Notes: a model not told the origin generated them from the sequence alone. 64,000 nt of DNA from Rhipicephalus microplus (GCF_043290135.1 NC_134710.1:137848155-137912154); one strand, 5' to 3'. Counted from the stretch's first letter, positions 23,433 to 34,849 are shown. Translations and numbers: made by a program.

Positions 23433-24052
23433 CCTACGACTCCTTAGCCAACTGACCTTAGGCAGACTTCATATCGGGAAAGGAATGGCATTAATACAAG
23501 TTATAAAGCGTTTTAGAACAGCAAGGGAACAACCAGGTGTCACATATTGCGAATTGCACAATGAGTGGATCGTTGATTGTTCCAACCCATTATAAAAGCT
23601 TGATCTTGTTCACCTATTGACTGTGACGCATACCCACTGTGGGGGATCGTGCCCCGGACTACAAAAGCTTCCGGCATAATTCATCATCGTCGTCAGCCAC
23701 AGCATGAAAACTAATTGCACAAAATTTCTTGAAAGTGAGCAATGTGTACCACGGTTCTCAGAAGAATGACAAAGAATGGCACAGTAAATGCCTGCCTACT
23801 ACACAATGATTGATAGCGTAGTGGGTACCCTGCAAATGTGCTTGCAGCAGCTACCCAAAAAGTGTTAAAGAAGACTCTGAAAGGCTACTCTTCTAGCTTT
23901 TGCTGTGACAGTGCTGCGTGTATCGCGTAGGCTTGGTAGTCTTTTAAATGTGAAGTATTTTTTTGTGTACTCCAGGCACATTTAGTGACTGTCTGCCTGT
24001 CTGTCTATCTAGCTGCCTACGCATGGGTGCTCTTGTGGTCACCCCCTTAACT
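23433..24052. other. Intronic interval
   Basis: Contains GACGCATACCCACTGTGGGG near 23630, related to the text at 11063-11090. No gene is supported. Confidence 0.4.
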
Positions 24053-24187
24053 CGGCTGCGGCGGCTGCATTTCCGATGGAGGTAGAAATGTTGTAGGCCC
24101 CTGTGCTCAGATTTGGGTGCACGTTAAAGAACCCCAGGTGGTCGAAATTTCCGGAGCCCTCCACTACGGCGTCTCTCATAATCATAT
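24053..24187 (+). repeat. Ruka-like SINE, left part, interrupted by a Gypsy element
   Basis: It reads GCGGCGGCTGCATTTCCGAT through CGTCTCTCATAATCATAT and then stops where LTR sequence begins. The missing 3' end (GATTTTGGGACGTTAAACCC and the TCAA tail) resumes at 26499. The two parts add up to one SINE without loss, apart from the truncated head. Confidence 0.88.
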
Positions 24188-24361
24188 TGTCACGATGAGT
24201 TACAAGTACTGGGGGATTTATTAAACCACCGGGTAGCAATCTCTAGGATGATGCGTCAGTGGTGGCTGGCTCTTGAGCAGAGAAGAAGCACGCAATCTTC
24301 TTTTTCATCCAGATTGAGAGCCGCTCTTGCTGTCGACCCACTACGTGCTGGTGGCATTATC
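24188..24361 (-). repeat. Gypsy 3' LTR
   Basis: Read on the minus strand it ends in CTCATCGTGACA, the usual CA end. Its start lies just after the purine-rich CGGAAGGGGGGA, the likely plus-strand primer. The exact inner boundary is estimated. The matching LTR is absent, so insertion age cannot be judged from LTR divergence. Confidence 0.7.
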
Positions 24362-24586
24362 CCCCCTTCCGAAAAGAAAAAAAAACAAGTCCCAAAAAGA
24401 GGAAAGAAAAGTACATAGCATCACCGCGATGCTACTACATAGGCACGTGAAAAAGAAATTGGAAATTCGGATAAAGTGAAAGTAAAAATTGAAGAGCGTG
24501 CCAATATAAGAAACGTCAATGAACGAGAAAGCAAGTTCACACAAATAAACAAAAAACACAACGAATGCTGCACGGTATAGGAAAAG
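24362..24586. other. Gypsy 3' untranslated region
   Basis: AT-rich spacer between the pol stop and the polypurine tract/LTR. No open frame such as env was recognised. Confidence 0.6.
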
Positions 24587-26454
24587 TTACGAGCAACGCG
24601 CAATAAATGATTTCATGCGCAACACATGAACGACATCTTGCTGGCCGATGTGCAGTCGCGCGAGTTGCCGGGCTTCCTCAGCACGCTCTGCGAATTCTTC
24701 GGCGTCAGTTGCCAACTCGTCTTCGTCTTGACACGGTAGCAAAGAGTCTAGCATGGTCTGCACTTCGCGGCCGTAGAGAAGCCGAAATGGCGTGAATCGC
24801 GTGGTCTCTTGCACGGCGGTATTATACGCGAAGGTCACGTAAGATAAGATCCGGTCCCATGTTTTGTGCTGTACGTCGATGTACATTGAGATCATGTCTG
24901 CGAGGGTCTTATTCAGTCGCTCGGTAAGTCCGTTGGTTTGCGGGTGGTACACAGTTATCCTTCGATGACTGGTGTTGCTCAGTTTGAAAACTTCGTCCGT
25001 AAGCTGCGCCGTGAATGCCGTCCCTCTGTCCGTTATTACACTGGAAGGAGCACCGTGTCGTAACACGATGTGGCGCACGAAAAATTGTGCTACCTCAGAA
25101 GCCGTGGCTCGTGGGATCGCCTGCATCTCAGCGTAGCGTGTCAAATAGTCGGTCGCGACGATCACCCATTTGTTGCTGTCTGCAGCCAGGGGAAATGGCC
25201 CGAGAATGTCCATGCCGACTTGGTCGAACGGCATGCAGGGTGCTTCGATGGGCTGAAGTAAACCGGCTGGTTTAACAGACGGTTGCTTTCGGCGCTGACA
25301 TTCCCGACAGCTCTTGACATACTTCTTGATGCTTGCTGAAAGTCCTGGCCAATAGTACCTCTCGCTCACTCTGGCAAGTGTCCTTGAGTAGCCCAGATGA
25401 CCGGATGTGGGTTCGTCATGGAAAGCGAAGAGGACGCCGTCTCGCATGTCTCGAGGAACCACCAGGAGGTAAGCACGGCTGTTCGAACGAGCATTCTTCT
25501 TGTACAGCACACCGTCTCGCAGGCAGAACGACGTCAACGAGCGGGATAAATAACGTGGTATGATAGCGCCCTGGCCCTCTAAATGATCAATGATTGGACG
25601 AATCTTTGCGTCATCTCGCTGCCGTTTGCTCAAGTCTGATGCGCTAACGGCGCCCAGGAAGCCTTCGTCTTCCTCTGCTCGCTGACTGATGGCATGAAGG
25701 GGTGCGCGTGACAGTGTGTCAGCGTCTTCATGCTTACGGATGGACTTATGGACGATGGTGACATCAAATTCCTGCAGCCGCAAGCTCCACCGTGCTAGCC
25801 GTCCTGAAGGGTCTCGCAGGCTTGCCAACCAACAGAGCGCGTGATGGTCCGTCACTATCTTGAAGGGACGACCATAAAGGTACGGGCGAAACTTTGTGAT
25901 TGCCCACACGACTGCGAGGCACTCTTTCTCCGTAGTGGAATAATTCGCCTCGGCACGGGATAGAGAGCGGCTGGCGTAGGCTATGACTCTTTCGGCGTCC
26001 TCTTGACGCTGAACGAGCCCTGCACCGAGCCCAATGTTACTAGCGTCGGTATGGACCTCCGTGTCAGCATCATCATCGCAATGAGCGAGAAAGGGCACTG
26101 ATTGCATGCGCTGTCGCAGCTCATCAAAAGCTGCTTGTTGCTCGTTTTCCCAGCCAAACGGCGTGTCGTCCCTTGTGAGACGAGTCAGAGGTTCTGCTTT
26201 CTGTGAAAAGCCATGAATGAACCGGCGATAGTAGGCGCACAAACCAAGGAAGCGCCGGACGGCTGTCTTATCGACAGGAGCTGGTAATACGGCAACAGCG
26301 GCAAGCTTGTCCGGATCGGGCCGGATTCCTTCGGCGCTAACTACATGTCCAAGAAATTTTAGTTCTTTATAGCCGAAGTGGCACTTCTATGGCTTTAGTG
26401 TGAGGTCCGCTGATCGGATAGCCTCAAGCACGCTGCGCAGGCGGTGAAGGTGCT
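24587..26454 (-). pseudogene. Gypsy pol: RT end, RNase H, integrase
   Basis: A 551-codon open frame runs from 26242 to 24587. It starts inside the RT connection (CAYYRRFIHGFSQKAEPLTR). RNase H motifs follow: TDASNIGLGAGL, TEKECLAVVWAI, VTDHHALCWLAS, ADTLSRAPL. Integrase has HLGY...YYWPG...CRECQ (HHCC zinc site) and core motifs DILGPFP, VITDRG and NGLTERLNKTL with the three acidic residues. Upstream, to about 26454, the frame continues into RT (KCHFGYKELKFLGH) past a TAG at 26387-26389. The catalytic half of RT is missing. After HIGQQ the expected chromo/GPY-type C-terminal region is absent and the frame jumps to the end motif DVVHVLRMK, so an internal deletion is likely. Confidence 0.88.
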
Positions 26455-26498
26455 TCACGTGTTGCGCATGAAACCATTTATTGCGCGTTGCTCGTAAC
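26455..26498. repeat. 44-bp inverted copy of the pol 3' end
   Basis: The text ends CATTTATTGCGCGTTGCTCG then TAAC. It is the reverse complement of 24586-24629 with two differences in 44 positions. It joins RT sequence on its left and the resumed SINE on its right. Confidence 0.92.
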
Positions 26499-26545
26499 TA
26501 TATGATGATTTTGGGACGTTAAACCCCACAAATCAATCAATTTAC
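26499..26545 (+). repeat. Ruka-like SINE, right part
   Basis: It continues the SINE broken at 24187: TATGATGATTTTGGGACGTT then AAACCCCAC and a TCAATCAAT tail. Confidence 0.88.
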
Positions 26546-26825
26546 CTGAACAACTTGGTGTGAACTAAAAATAGTATGACAGGAGAAGATGGTTTGACGA
26601 ATATTACCTGCTGGTCATGACATGAATAATCTCACAATCCTGTTGCATACATCATCTAACTATCTGTCAAACAGTGGCACATACCCACGGGTATGTGCCA
26701 CTGGTAAGTGGGTATGCGCCATAGGTGACTGAAAGTTTATCTGTACTGAGAAACTGCAACAGACATTGGTAAAGAGAGTGTTAAGAAAAACTGGTACCAG
26801 CAGCGCTGACCCAAAGAACATCGGG
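26546..26825. other. Short intronic interval with a perfect palindrome
   Basis: CAGTGGCACATACCC (26672-26686) and its exact reverse complement (26689-26703) are separated by two bases. A third, diverged copy of the GTGGGTATG phrase follows at 26706. No gene is supported. Confidence 0.7.
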
Positions 26826-26898
26826 GTCCCAGTAGGAATCGAACCCAAGCATTCTGCATGGCAATCAAGTATTCTACTACAGAGCCACGCCACTTCTC
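26826..26898 (-). repeat. tRNA-Gly-like repeat, family C
   Basis: The minus strand reads GTGGCGTGGCTCTGTAGTAG, TTGCCATGC in the loop position and GGGTTCGATTCC as B box. Same layout as 23366-23432 and 48534-48598. The cloverleaf stems are imperfect. Confidence 0.6.
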
Positions 26899-27244
26899 GG
26901 TACTGCTTTGGAAAATATACACTATTGAGGTGCAATGTTAGTGTTGTGCTTGTTAGTGTTAGTGTAAGCGCTTGTGTTGTGTGTTCTTTGTAATAGTGGC
27001 TGCGCTTCCTAGCAAGATGAAGCAAGATCAATGTTAGTGAAAGCTCAATTGGGTTTGCAATGCTGGCTATTAAATTTTATAAACATCATATATGTACTCC
27101 TATGATACAGACGTCCCGTCGGGTTATTGTGAGTTGTCATTAACTGCCATCCACTAAAGTTAATTTATGTAGCAGTGTCCAGGGTTACCATCCTCCTGAG
27201 CACAAGCCTTTCATATCAGCTTACCACTTTTCGTGTCCCTAATA

Positions 27245-27470
27245 CAGTAGACTCCTATTAAACGAAACTCTCTTAAATAAAATTGCTGCCTAAACGAAAC
27301 AACTGCCTTTAATATAATTGATTTCATAATTGAATATTGTACCCCTGTTTATCTCTCAGTGAATGAGACTCCTCTTAAATAGAACCCATTATCCTGGTCT
27401 CTTCAACATTCTCTTAAAATCAGTCTACTCATGTTACTGTTGGCACCAATGTGCAAGTGTAAACAACTGG
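27245..27470 (+). repeat. pogo/Tigger-like transposon end
   Basis: After a TA the sequence CAGTAGACTCCTATTAAACG is followed by repeated AACTCTCTTAAATAAAATTG-like and GAGACTCCTCTTAAATAG-like phrases. Family knowledge: pogo-group ends begin CAGT and contain several TTAA-type phrases with GAA triplets. The opposite end was not found, so this is a relic. Confidence 0.5.
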
Positions 27471-29073
27471 TCATGTAAAACATGTGGGACTGTTCAATTT
27501 ATGTTTGTGCGTACAAAACTTTTTCATATATTTAGCACCATTTCATAATGTGTTGCTCAATAAACAATTACAAAACGGTCACCTTTTTTCTGGATGTTTC
27601 ACACAACGTCGATTCCGAAGGTACGTCAATCTATGGAATTATTATCTGTGCTGCCCTCTGCCATTTTGTAGAGCCCAAGACTACTGAAAGAAGTGGTATA
27701 GCTAAGATGAAAGCCTCCCAGATAAAGAGGTGCCTCATTACTTTACTGCAAGGACAACGGTGCTCTTTGCACCGTGCCTCCGTGACACGTGCTCATGTGG
27801 GGGGAGCTCTGCTCAGCCACTTGCTGCATGCTTATGATGTATTGTTGACATCTTGTCACGTAGCCAAAGCGGGCAGAGGCACAACAATGAGCCACCCTTC
27901 CCCCTCCCTTTCGTGGAGAAGGGTGGCGAGACCTTGTGAAAATTTGAAACGAGCTGAAATTAATGTTCTAACCCCTGTAACTTCCTTATTCGCAAATATC
28001 TTGCAGCAGCATGATTGTGCATAGTATTTCTCTACATTCCTATTTTTAGACTTCAAGGCTGTTTATTGGAACTTTGACAGCTGTATTGACAGGGATGGTG
28101 GTAACACTGCACTTTCGCTTTGGTACTAGTTTTCTGAAGTATAGTTGTCAAACAGATTGCAAGTTTTCAATTCGTTTCATATCGCACTGTCACCTCAATT
28201 AAGTTGTCTTTGTGTAAGATATGGGAGCCATATATTATTCACAAGTTTAATACATCCCAGCCAAAAGGTATAAAGGTTTCAAAGGGGGCCATTGAACTTA
28301 ACTCGGATATGATAGATACACAGTGAAAACCACTGAGAGTTAAGCCTTTCTTCTAAGAATTTCTAACTGTCCTGATCATATCATCACGAAACTCATTTTT
28401 ACAGGATGCTTGCTTTTGAAAACTATGATTCAAAGAAATACCTGTCTCCTCTTCTGGTTTTCTGATGCAGGCTCTTCCCCACACTTTTTTTTTATTACTA
28501 TTGTGCTTCTGCTTTTTTTTTTACTGACACAATTCAGCACGCCAGCTTATCTCAATATCCACCCCTTTCTCCTCAGCCTTCAGCCCGGTTTTTGAGTGTT
28601 TGCTCTCCTCTTGTTTTTACCAGGGGAGAGTGTACAAAGCATACACACATGTGCTAAGGTAGGCAGTTAATGCCTTGTTGTAATGGCAAGATGACTTGTT
28701 GAAACATTGGCTCCAGTGACAACACATGTTCAAGAATTATTCATCTCATCAAGTGGTCATCTTCCCTTAACTGTTGCTTTACTTATACATGCAGTGACAA
28801 CATGGTTTTGCATTGCACTGTATTTGCTAAAAAGAGCTTTTTGTCACTATTTAAAATGTCCATCACACCTAAGTTGTGATCAATGATTGGCTGGCGAGAT
28901 AGGGGGCACAGTTTACTTTAACGCAACAAAAAGCCTTGCCACAGAACGCTTTGAACTTAATTACTTTTTCACCAGCAATGTTGCTGTGCAGATAGTCACC
29001 TGTAAAAGGTAAGTTTCTCTTTACTAATGTTTCATTTGTCATTGAGGGATTGGGCATGTGTGTGCATTAAGAC
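27471..29073. other. Intronic interval without recognised genes
   Basis: A 158-codon open frame starts at 27548 on the plus strand, but it has no recognisable motif and no splice context. It may be transposon debris linked to the pogo-like end. T runs lie at 28485-28522. Confidence 0.35.
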
Positions 29074-29658
29074 TTAAAGAGGCTGCATCACCCAGTTTTA
29101 AATCATGATGTGTGTTATATGGGCTAATCCTTGTGCATTCACAATTAAGCCGGGGATACTTCAGCCCACTTGGTAAAGCACTTAATTTATAATTGAATAT
29201 AAACAGGTGAGCGGTTTGAGCGTTGGGCAACAGTGATGCACTCGCGAGCCATGAAATAACAAGCAGGTAGCTGTGCAAGCCTCTGTATTCTCGTAAACAA
29301 TATTGTTATGTGGTAAGCAGTGCATGAAATTGAGATATTTTAGCTTTCTTCAACTTGGTGATGAAACTGAATGATTAGCGGCAACTGAAACTTTGGTAGA
29401 AGATGACCGCTTCACTTCTTCTAACACATGACGTCAGGAGCACCATGGAAAAAAAGGTGGTTGCCAGCGGTACGTGGGATATACATCTGGCGATTTATAA
29501 CGCTTGTGTTGCACTGAAATGTTCTCCTATGGCCTGCTTTACATACACATATAGGCACAGTAGACCCTCTACGTCTAGTCTACGTCTAGTTTTCACTGCT
29601 ATTTCTAGTTTTCACTGTAAACTATAAAATGTTGGGAGCTGTGTCATGGCCCCTTTAA
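29074..29658. repeat. TTAA-flanked MITE, ~577 bp interior
   Basis: Left end TTAAAGAGGCTGCATCACCC. The right end, read inverted, is TTAAAGGGGCCATGACACAG. The ends match as inverted repeats with several changes, and both sit on TTAA. The interior is non-coding. Confidence 0.6.
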
Positions 29659-29794
29659 ACCTGAACTGCAAGAATTAGCAGAAAAAAAATTTCAATGGAG
29701 CTATGGATTGTGAGATTAAATTAATGATGATTTTATTACATGGAGGTTTGTTCTGTCAAGGTCTGACTATGTAGTACCGCACTGCTGAAGCCTC

Positions 29795-30078
29795 TTAAAG
29801 GGCCAGTCATCAGGCTTCGAAACGTGCAGGAAAAGCTCGCGCAATTTTCCTGCGCGTGACCAAGCTCCTTTCACGTGCAGTGACGTCAACTCCGTGATCA
29901 GCGGCATTGACTTCATTACTGTTTTTGAGATCTGGTTTAGACCGATCGAAGAGCTGCATGCTGCGTCACATCAGCGATCGTCGAGTTGACGTCACTGCGC
30001 GTGGAAGGAGGTTGGTCACGCACAGCAAAAAGGTGAGCTTTTTCCGCGCGTTTTAGAGCCTGTTGACTGATCCTTTAA
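29795..30078. repeat. TTAA-flanked MITE with ~110-bp inverted arms
   Basis: TTAA at 29795-29798 and 30075-30078. The left end reads AGGGCCAGTCATCAGGCT, the inverted right end AGGATCAGTCAACAGGCT. The arms continue to match (GCGCGTGACCAAGCTCC against GTGCGTGACCAACCTCC, then GCAGTGACGTCAACTC in both). TTAA duplication with such arms is typical of piggyBac-type MITEs. Confidence 0.8.
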
Positions 30079-30331
30079 CAAATGCAAATTACACCTGACA
30101 AAGAGCTAATATAAGAAATGAAAGGAAAAAGGAAAAAAGGCCATGCTAAAGGAACTAGGATAACTATGCTTGTTATTTTAGACAAATCACCAATAAACAA
30201 TAACCCTGGGTTACGACAATGATTTTATGAAGCTAGCTCAATGTACCTATTGAGCTCTCAAAATAAGACTATGCAAGCAAAGCTAGTCATCCATCTCTGG
30301 CAAAACAAATAGAAACACAAGGAAAACTTAC
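30079..30331. other. Intron segment
   Basis: Short AT-rich intron sequence beyond the donor of exon 30332-30397. Nothing recognised. Confidence 0.4.
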
Positions 30332-30397
30332 TTTTCTGCTAAAATTCCCAGCTTTTGGCACAGATTATTTGAAAACGATTTGAACTCCTTTATCATC
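30332..30397 (-). CDS. Internal exon of the minus-strand split gene
   Basis: A strong acceptor (a T-rich tract, then ATCTTTGGCAG) and a consensus donor (GAAAA|GTAAGT) bound 66 bases. One base completes the Arg codon begun by exon 39706-39743. Then MIKEFKSFSNNLCQKLGILA and E follow, leaving two bases for exon 19394-19460. The pattern of hydrophobic and charged residues fits an alpha-helical or coiled-coil segment. Product not recognised. Confidence 0.72.
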
Positions 30398-31264
30398 CTG
30401 CCAAAGATAATAGATAATAAATTGGACAAAAAAAAAAAGTCAGATCAGCCAGCATGTATGAGTGCAGTAGGTATTTATTCCCTCTTCCCTGATGAATTTC
30501 ATAGAAACAGAGGCGCAACAGCCAACATGGAATTTGGAGCCATTTTCGAAGCAGGACAATGTTACTTTTGGTGAACTAAAATTTCAAATTTGGAGTAGTA
30601 TAAAAAAGACTTACACGTAGAAAGTGTGTGTGCGTGCGCACACGTGTATGCGTGTGCGCACTAGTTTTAGGCTAGTTGTGCGTGCGCGCAACTAGCCTAA
30701 ATTGTACAGAGGGAACATGAGCACTGCTATGAGCACACAATGAAGTCCACATTAGCATTTGCTGCACCTGTTGAATTCTTTGACAGACTCTGTGAACTAA
30801 TATTGAACTTTGTCAAGCTGGTCGCAGCCTTGATAATCGAGATATTCGCAAACCAAAGAGTAGGGGTGGCGGAAAAAAAAAAACAAAAAAACTGGCACAC
30901 AAGTTTTTTTTTTGTCTTTAGGGCAGTAGAAACATCATTCGCTGCTTCAAATGATTACCAGTAACTTTTTTCAGACGTCAGCGGTCATACTAGTCCTCAA
31001 AGTTATGCAGCACATACGAGCTTTAGTAATTAACAAAATTTGCTATGTCCCATGAGTCATGGAGTTTCCTTTTAGGAAACTCTATGCCACGACTATCGCT
31101 ACAGTAGCCACTTTCAAATCGTTAATTACTTTTTCGCGGTACTTCAGTGTACTGCGGCGAAGGTGGCTTAAGAAGACAGGGTAAACAAAAATATTGAAAA
31201 AAATCCCTTTTTTCTTTTTGCATTATCTAAAATCTGTAGCTTTTTCTGAACCAGAAACAGTCGT
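30398..31264. other. Intron segment with a small hairpin
   Basis: TTTAGGCTAGTTG (30666-30678) is repeated inverted at 30689-30701 within a GTGTGCG-rich stretch. Near 31060-31083 GGAGTTTCC/GGAAACTC form a second small hairpin. No gene is supported. Confidence 0.6.
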
Positions 31265-31735
31265 TTGTTTGTCTCAGTACGATTTCTTCGCTCTAAAAAT
31301 GGCATATTTCAAAACTTGTGCAGCGGCCTGCCATGCCACCATTCTTTTGTAGCAAGAGATTCCTTGCACTTCAAGCATCATAGCCATATGGAGAAGTTAC
31401 GTTTGGAAGCTGGAATGCATTTGGCACATTTAGACAAAAATACGGCCCAAACTGCGAAAATGAAAGAAAGCCGAGGCATGAAGCTTTCTGTTAGAAAATC
31501 TATATCTGGTCGGGGACGTCTTAGTGGTGTCATCATTGGCAAGCACCAACACTATTATGGTCGGGCCATTAGAAGATATAGGGCCAGCTTGGAGGACATG
31601 CAAAGCGCTGTCCGGTCCATATAATTCCACATTGCATCAAATAATACCAATCAATTGAAGAACACTGAAACTTGGTGTAAATTCAACAAAGTACAGTTGA
31701 ACGGTGGACCATTCATTCATAAAGAACAACTGTAA
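31265..31735 (+). pseudogene. Mutator-like transposase fragment
   Basis: One frame reads KMKESRGMKLSVRKSISGRG, then YYGRAIRRYRASLEDMQSAV. After a TAA near 31624 the same frame continues with TETWCKFNKVQLNGGPFIHK. From memory, tick genomes carry many proteins with a Mutator-like transposase domain. These share the order 'KxR...GRGxLT...YYGxAIR...DxMxxAxWA...WCKxNxA...HK'. The catalytic part upstream is not recognisable here. Only the C-terminal third survives and it is interrupted. The family call is by motif memory and would need a profile search. Confidence 0.5.
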
Positions 31736-34575
31736 ACATCTGTTATTGGGGCTGTTAAGCTAAATTACCTGCAACTAGCTCATTGAAAATTACTTGCTGA
31801 ATGCATCCATGGAAAATTTCAAAACCATATTGGGTCATCGGATTGTTGTGCGGAAGCGCGCTCCAAAACAATGTTTTCCTTGGGCACCAAACACTGTAAA
31901 TATGCACTCTTGATGCTGTGTTCACTTTTAATGATAGCAGTATAGCCCATGTGAATAGGCTGAACTATTTTGAAATTTCTCCAGGGCACTACACAGCGCA
32001 GGGCTTACGCACTCCTGAACTGCACCGACCGTACTGTGCAGGTGACAAATGAGGCTCGTCAGGCAAGACATTCCAACATAAAATAAAAGAAAAAGATATT
32101 GCTGATGAGTATCTGGCTGGTGCCCCACGAACAGGTCCATCAAATCACTGTTCTCTTGTAGTACTTTTGAAATAATGCAGATGTGATTATCTAACAACAT
32201 GTCTTATCTAACAACATGTTTTTTTTTGTAATATGCTCCTTTTTCTCAGCAACCACAGTGTCTAAAATTATAAGTTTCGGCCAGTAGAATTTACATAAAG
32301 TACTAATAGGAAATATGGTGAAGCAGAATTACTGTTTCGTGAGCATGTCCTCTTCTGCAAGACGACATCCAATAGCTATTGTCGCATGATAACTAGGTAC
32401 CAGAAGTGAAAAATTCACAAAAAATGAGCATTACAATGTTCAGTGCTAAATATGCTTCAGTAAAAAGAGGAATGGCTCGGGATCACAATGATACTGTAGC
32501 ACAAATTACTGTAGCGCTTATGGTAATGGAGAAAAAGGTGCATAAACTTCGTCTAACTACATGGCTGGTATAGGGCTTACCCTGTTCTTTAAGCAACTAT
32601 CTGCGCGAGTCACAACAAGGTCAAGCAATTTTCGAACCACCACAACCGCCCTTACTCTCCTTTTTTTTAATTTTCAGGTGGGGTTAGGTTTAGGGAACCA
32701 TTTCTCATATCGCTTGCAAGGTGCCTTTGACCATATAAAGTAACAACAGTGGGCGACCTTTGGCCCGGCGACAACGCCGGCTATGCCGGGACAATGCAAT
32801 TTCAAGCCAGAAAAATTATTTATGTATCGTTGCCACAGCAACCAACGTGGTGGCTGGCAGTGACAGTGTTCGCAGCACATTGACCATGTTTGCACATGAA
32901 AAACGCGGAATATGTTCCTAACATGCCAATACCGCATTTGCTGACTAGGAAATTTATTATTGTTTATTAGTTTTAGTGGCTACGGCAAAACTTTTTTTTT
33001 CTGTTCTAAGTTCCCTCGTCCCTCCGATAGATATCCGCTATGGTCAGCAGACAGATGAGTGCGTGGCGTAGTTACTTCATCTAATGCTTTATCTGGTCGA
33101 CCGCATCTCGCAAGTGTCCCCACCTAACCAGTATGTAACTTACATCGTGGCTTAAGGTTAAAGCCTGCATGCTTGATTTGATTGATGATGCCAAATGCAG
33201 GTGGCCAATGTGGCCACTATTTCTCAATAAAGTTAGCTCAACTGAGAAAATTTTGAGGCTGGTTGGGCATTTTGGTATGACGTGGTGCAATTTCAACAAA
33301 TTTCATTTGTTGAAATTGCACAGCTCGGCGCAACAATGGAGAATTGTACCAAATTGGTGCCATTGGCACAGCTGTTGCACCTCTGAAGAAGGCCATAAAG
33401 CGTGCGCTCTTGCGGAAGTTATAGACAACAAAACTTGCCATTTGTACATTGCTGTCATTATTACTGTATTTTCAATCAATGAAATTAGGTTTTATTATTT
33501 TATAGTACAATGTACAAGAAGAATATGCAGAAAAAAGGTCTCAACTGAAATGGCACCTCCTATTTTGCAACACTTGCGTTCATGTAAGGCCGAGTCATGT
33601 GCTACCAAATATTTAGAGCCTACACCTTGCTTGGGCTTCCCAGTCCAGTCCACTTCATCACCGAATGATAAACAAAAGTGCCCTAGCACATGCGCACAAT
33701 TCTCTCACTTGTGCAAAAAAGAATATTGACATAATTCTGGACCCACCACTCACACATATACATATTAAACCGCGGGTATATTTAGCCCAATATTGGAGTC
33801 ATATGTCTGAGTTAACAGGTTTATTAGGCCTAAAGCTTTGGCAGCCACTCACAAACGCATCAAGTACCCCACCGCGTCCAGAGTGTCGCCTACTTTCAAA
33901 TCCTGGGTCGTCACAGTAACAAGCCTCTCGATTTATTTGTGTGTGTTCATGAATAGTGAATTTTAGGCCTGAAATAAATACAAATAAAATTGTAATGATG
34001 CCAAATAGAATGTAACAGATAAACCAGCTATTACAGCATGGGCCTTGGCACCAAAAGCAAGTAAACATTGATGTTGAATACTGCACCTGCAATAAAAATT
34101 CATAGAAAAAAAAAAAACACAGGAATCTGTTGTTATTCAAGTAAATGTATAGTGGAATCTTGTGAGAGAGCATTCTGATGCGTCGCTGAAAGAAGTGAAC
34201 AAAATCACCTTCCTCATGGTAATACATTTTTTAGGTGACAAACATAGTATCAATAGTCTCGTGAAAACTGTGGGTGCATACACTTGGCAATTCAATGCTT
34301 TCAAACAAAATAATTCCTTCATGTTCCAGCATTCTATTGCTTTCGCATTCTCCCTGTCTGTGCCGATTATTATAAAAGAAATATTCAGAGTGTCGACTCC
34401 GCATTATTCGATACGAGTACCAACATGTATGGAACACTATTCGATTCAGCGTCCAAAAATTTTTGTATATTTGCACCACCATATTTATTCATCTTTTTAT
34501 TTATTAACTATTATTTGACCACACAGGCCAAAACTGCATTAATTTCATTACCTTAAGTAAAAATACTTGGAAGCT
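31736..34575. other. Intron-scale interval with a perfect 37-bp palindrome
   Basis: Arms of 17 bp (GTGCAATTTCAACAAAT at 33285-33301 and its exact reverse complement at 33305-33321) enclose TTC. An open frame of 186 codons overlaps it on the plus strand (33169-33729), but I recognise no domain and both strands are open there. No exon is supported. Confidence 0.5.
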
Positions 34576-34589
34576 AAAAGATCGGGTTA

Positions 34590-34826
34590 GCCCCGCCGTG
34601 GTGGTCTAGTGGCTAAGGTACTCGGCTGCTGACCCGCAGGTCGCGAGATCGAATCCTGGCTGTGGCGGCTGCATTTTCTTTGGAGGCAGAAATACTGTAG
34701 GCCTGTATGCTCAAACTTGGGTGCACGTTAAAGAACCCCACGTGGTTGAAATTTCCAGAGCCCCTCCACTACGGCGTCTCTCATAATCATATGGTGGTTT
34801 TGGATGTTAAACCCCCCATATCAATC
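34590..34826 (+). repeat. Ruka-like SINE, full length with target-site duplication
   Basis: It begins GCCCCGCCGTGGTGGTCTAG and has a B box GAGATCGAATCCTGG. The body includes AAAGAACCCCACGTGG and the copy ends in TCAATC. AAAAGATCGGGTTA at 34576-34589 and AAAAGACCGGGTTA at 34827-34840 form a 14-bp target duplication with one difference. Confidence 0.92.
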
Positions 34827-34849
34827 AAAAGACCGGGTTAAAAATTACT

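Larger units (their letters stand above)
24188..26498 (-). mobile_element. Gypsy-type LTR element, truncated, with an inverted right end
   Basis: The left end is an LTR beginning TGTCACGATGAG on the plus strand. Inward there is an apparent polypurine tract (minus strand CGGAAGGGGGGA near 24361-24373) and a minus-strand pol gene. There is no gag, protease or second LTR. The right edge (26455-26498) is an inverted copy of 24586-24629, so both edges of the remaining pol carry the same tip. The SINE resumes directly, with a short ATAT at both borders. Seen: these junctions. Inferred: a defective copy integrated or rearranged after template switching. Confidence 0.85.

Noticed and set aside
33169..33729. 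186-codon plus-strand frame
   Set aside because: It overlaps a perfect palindrome, both strands are open, and no domain or splice site supports it.
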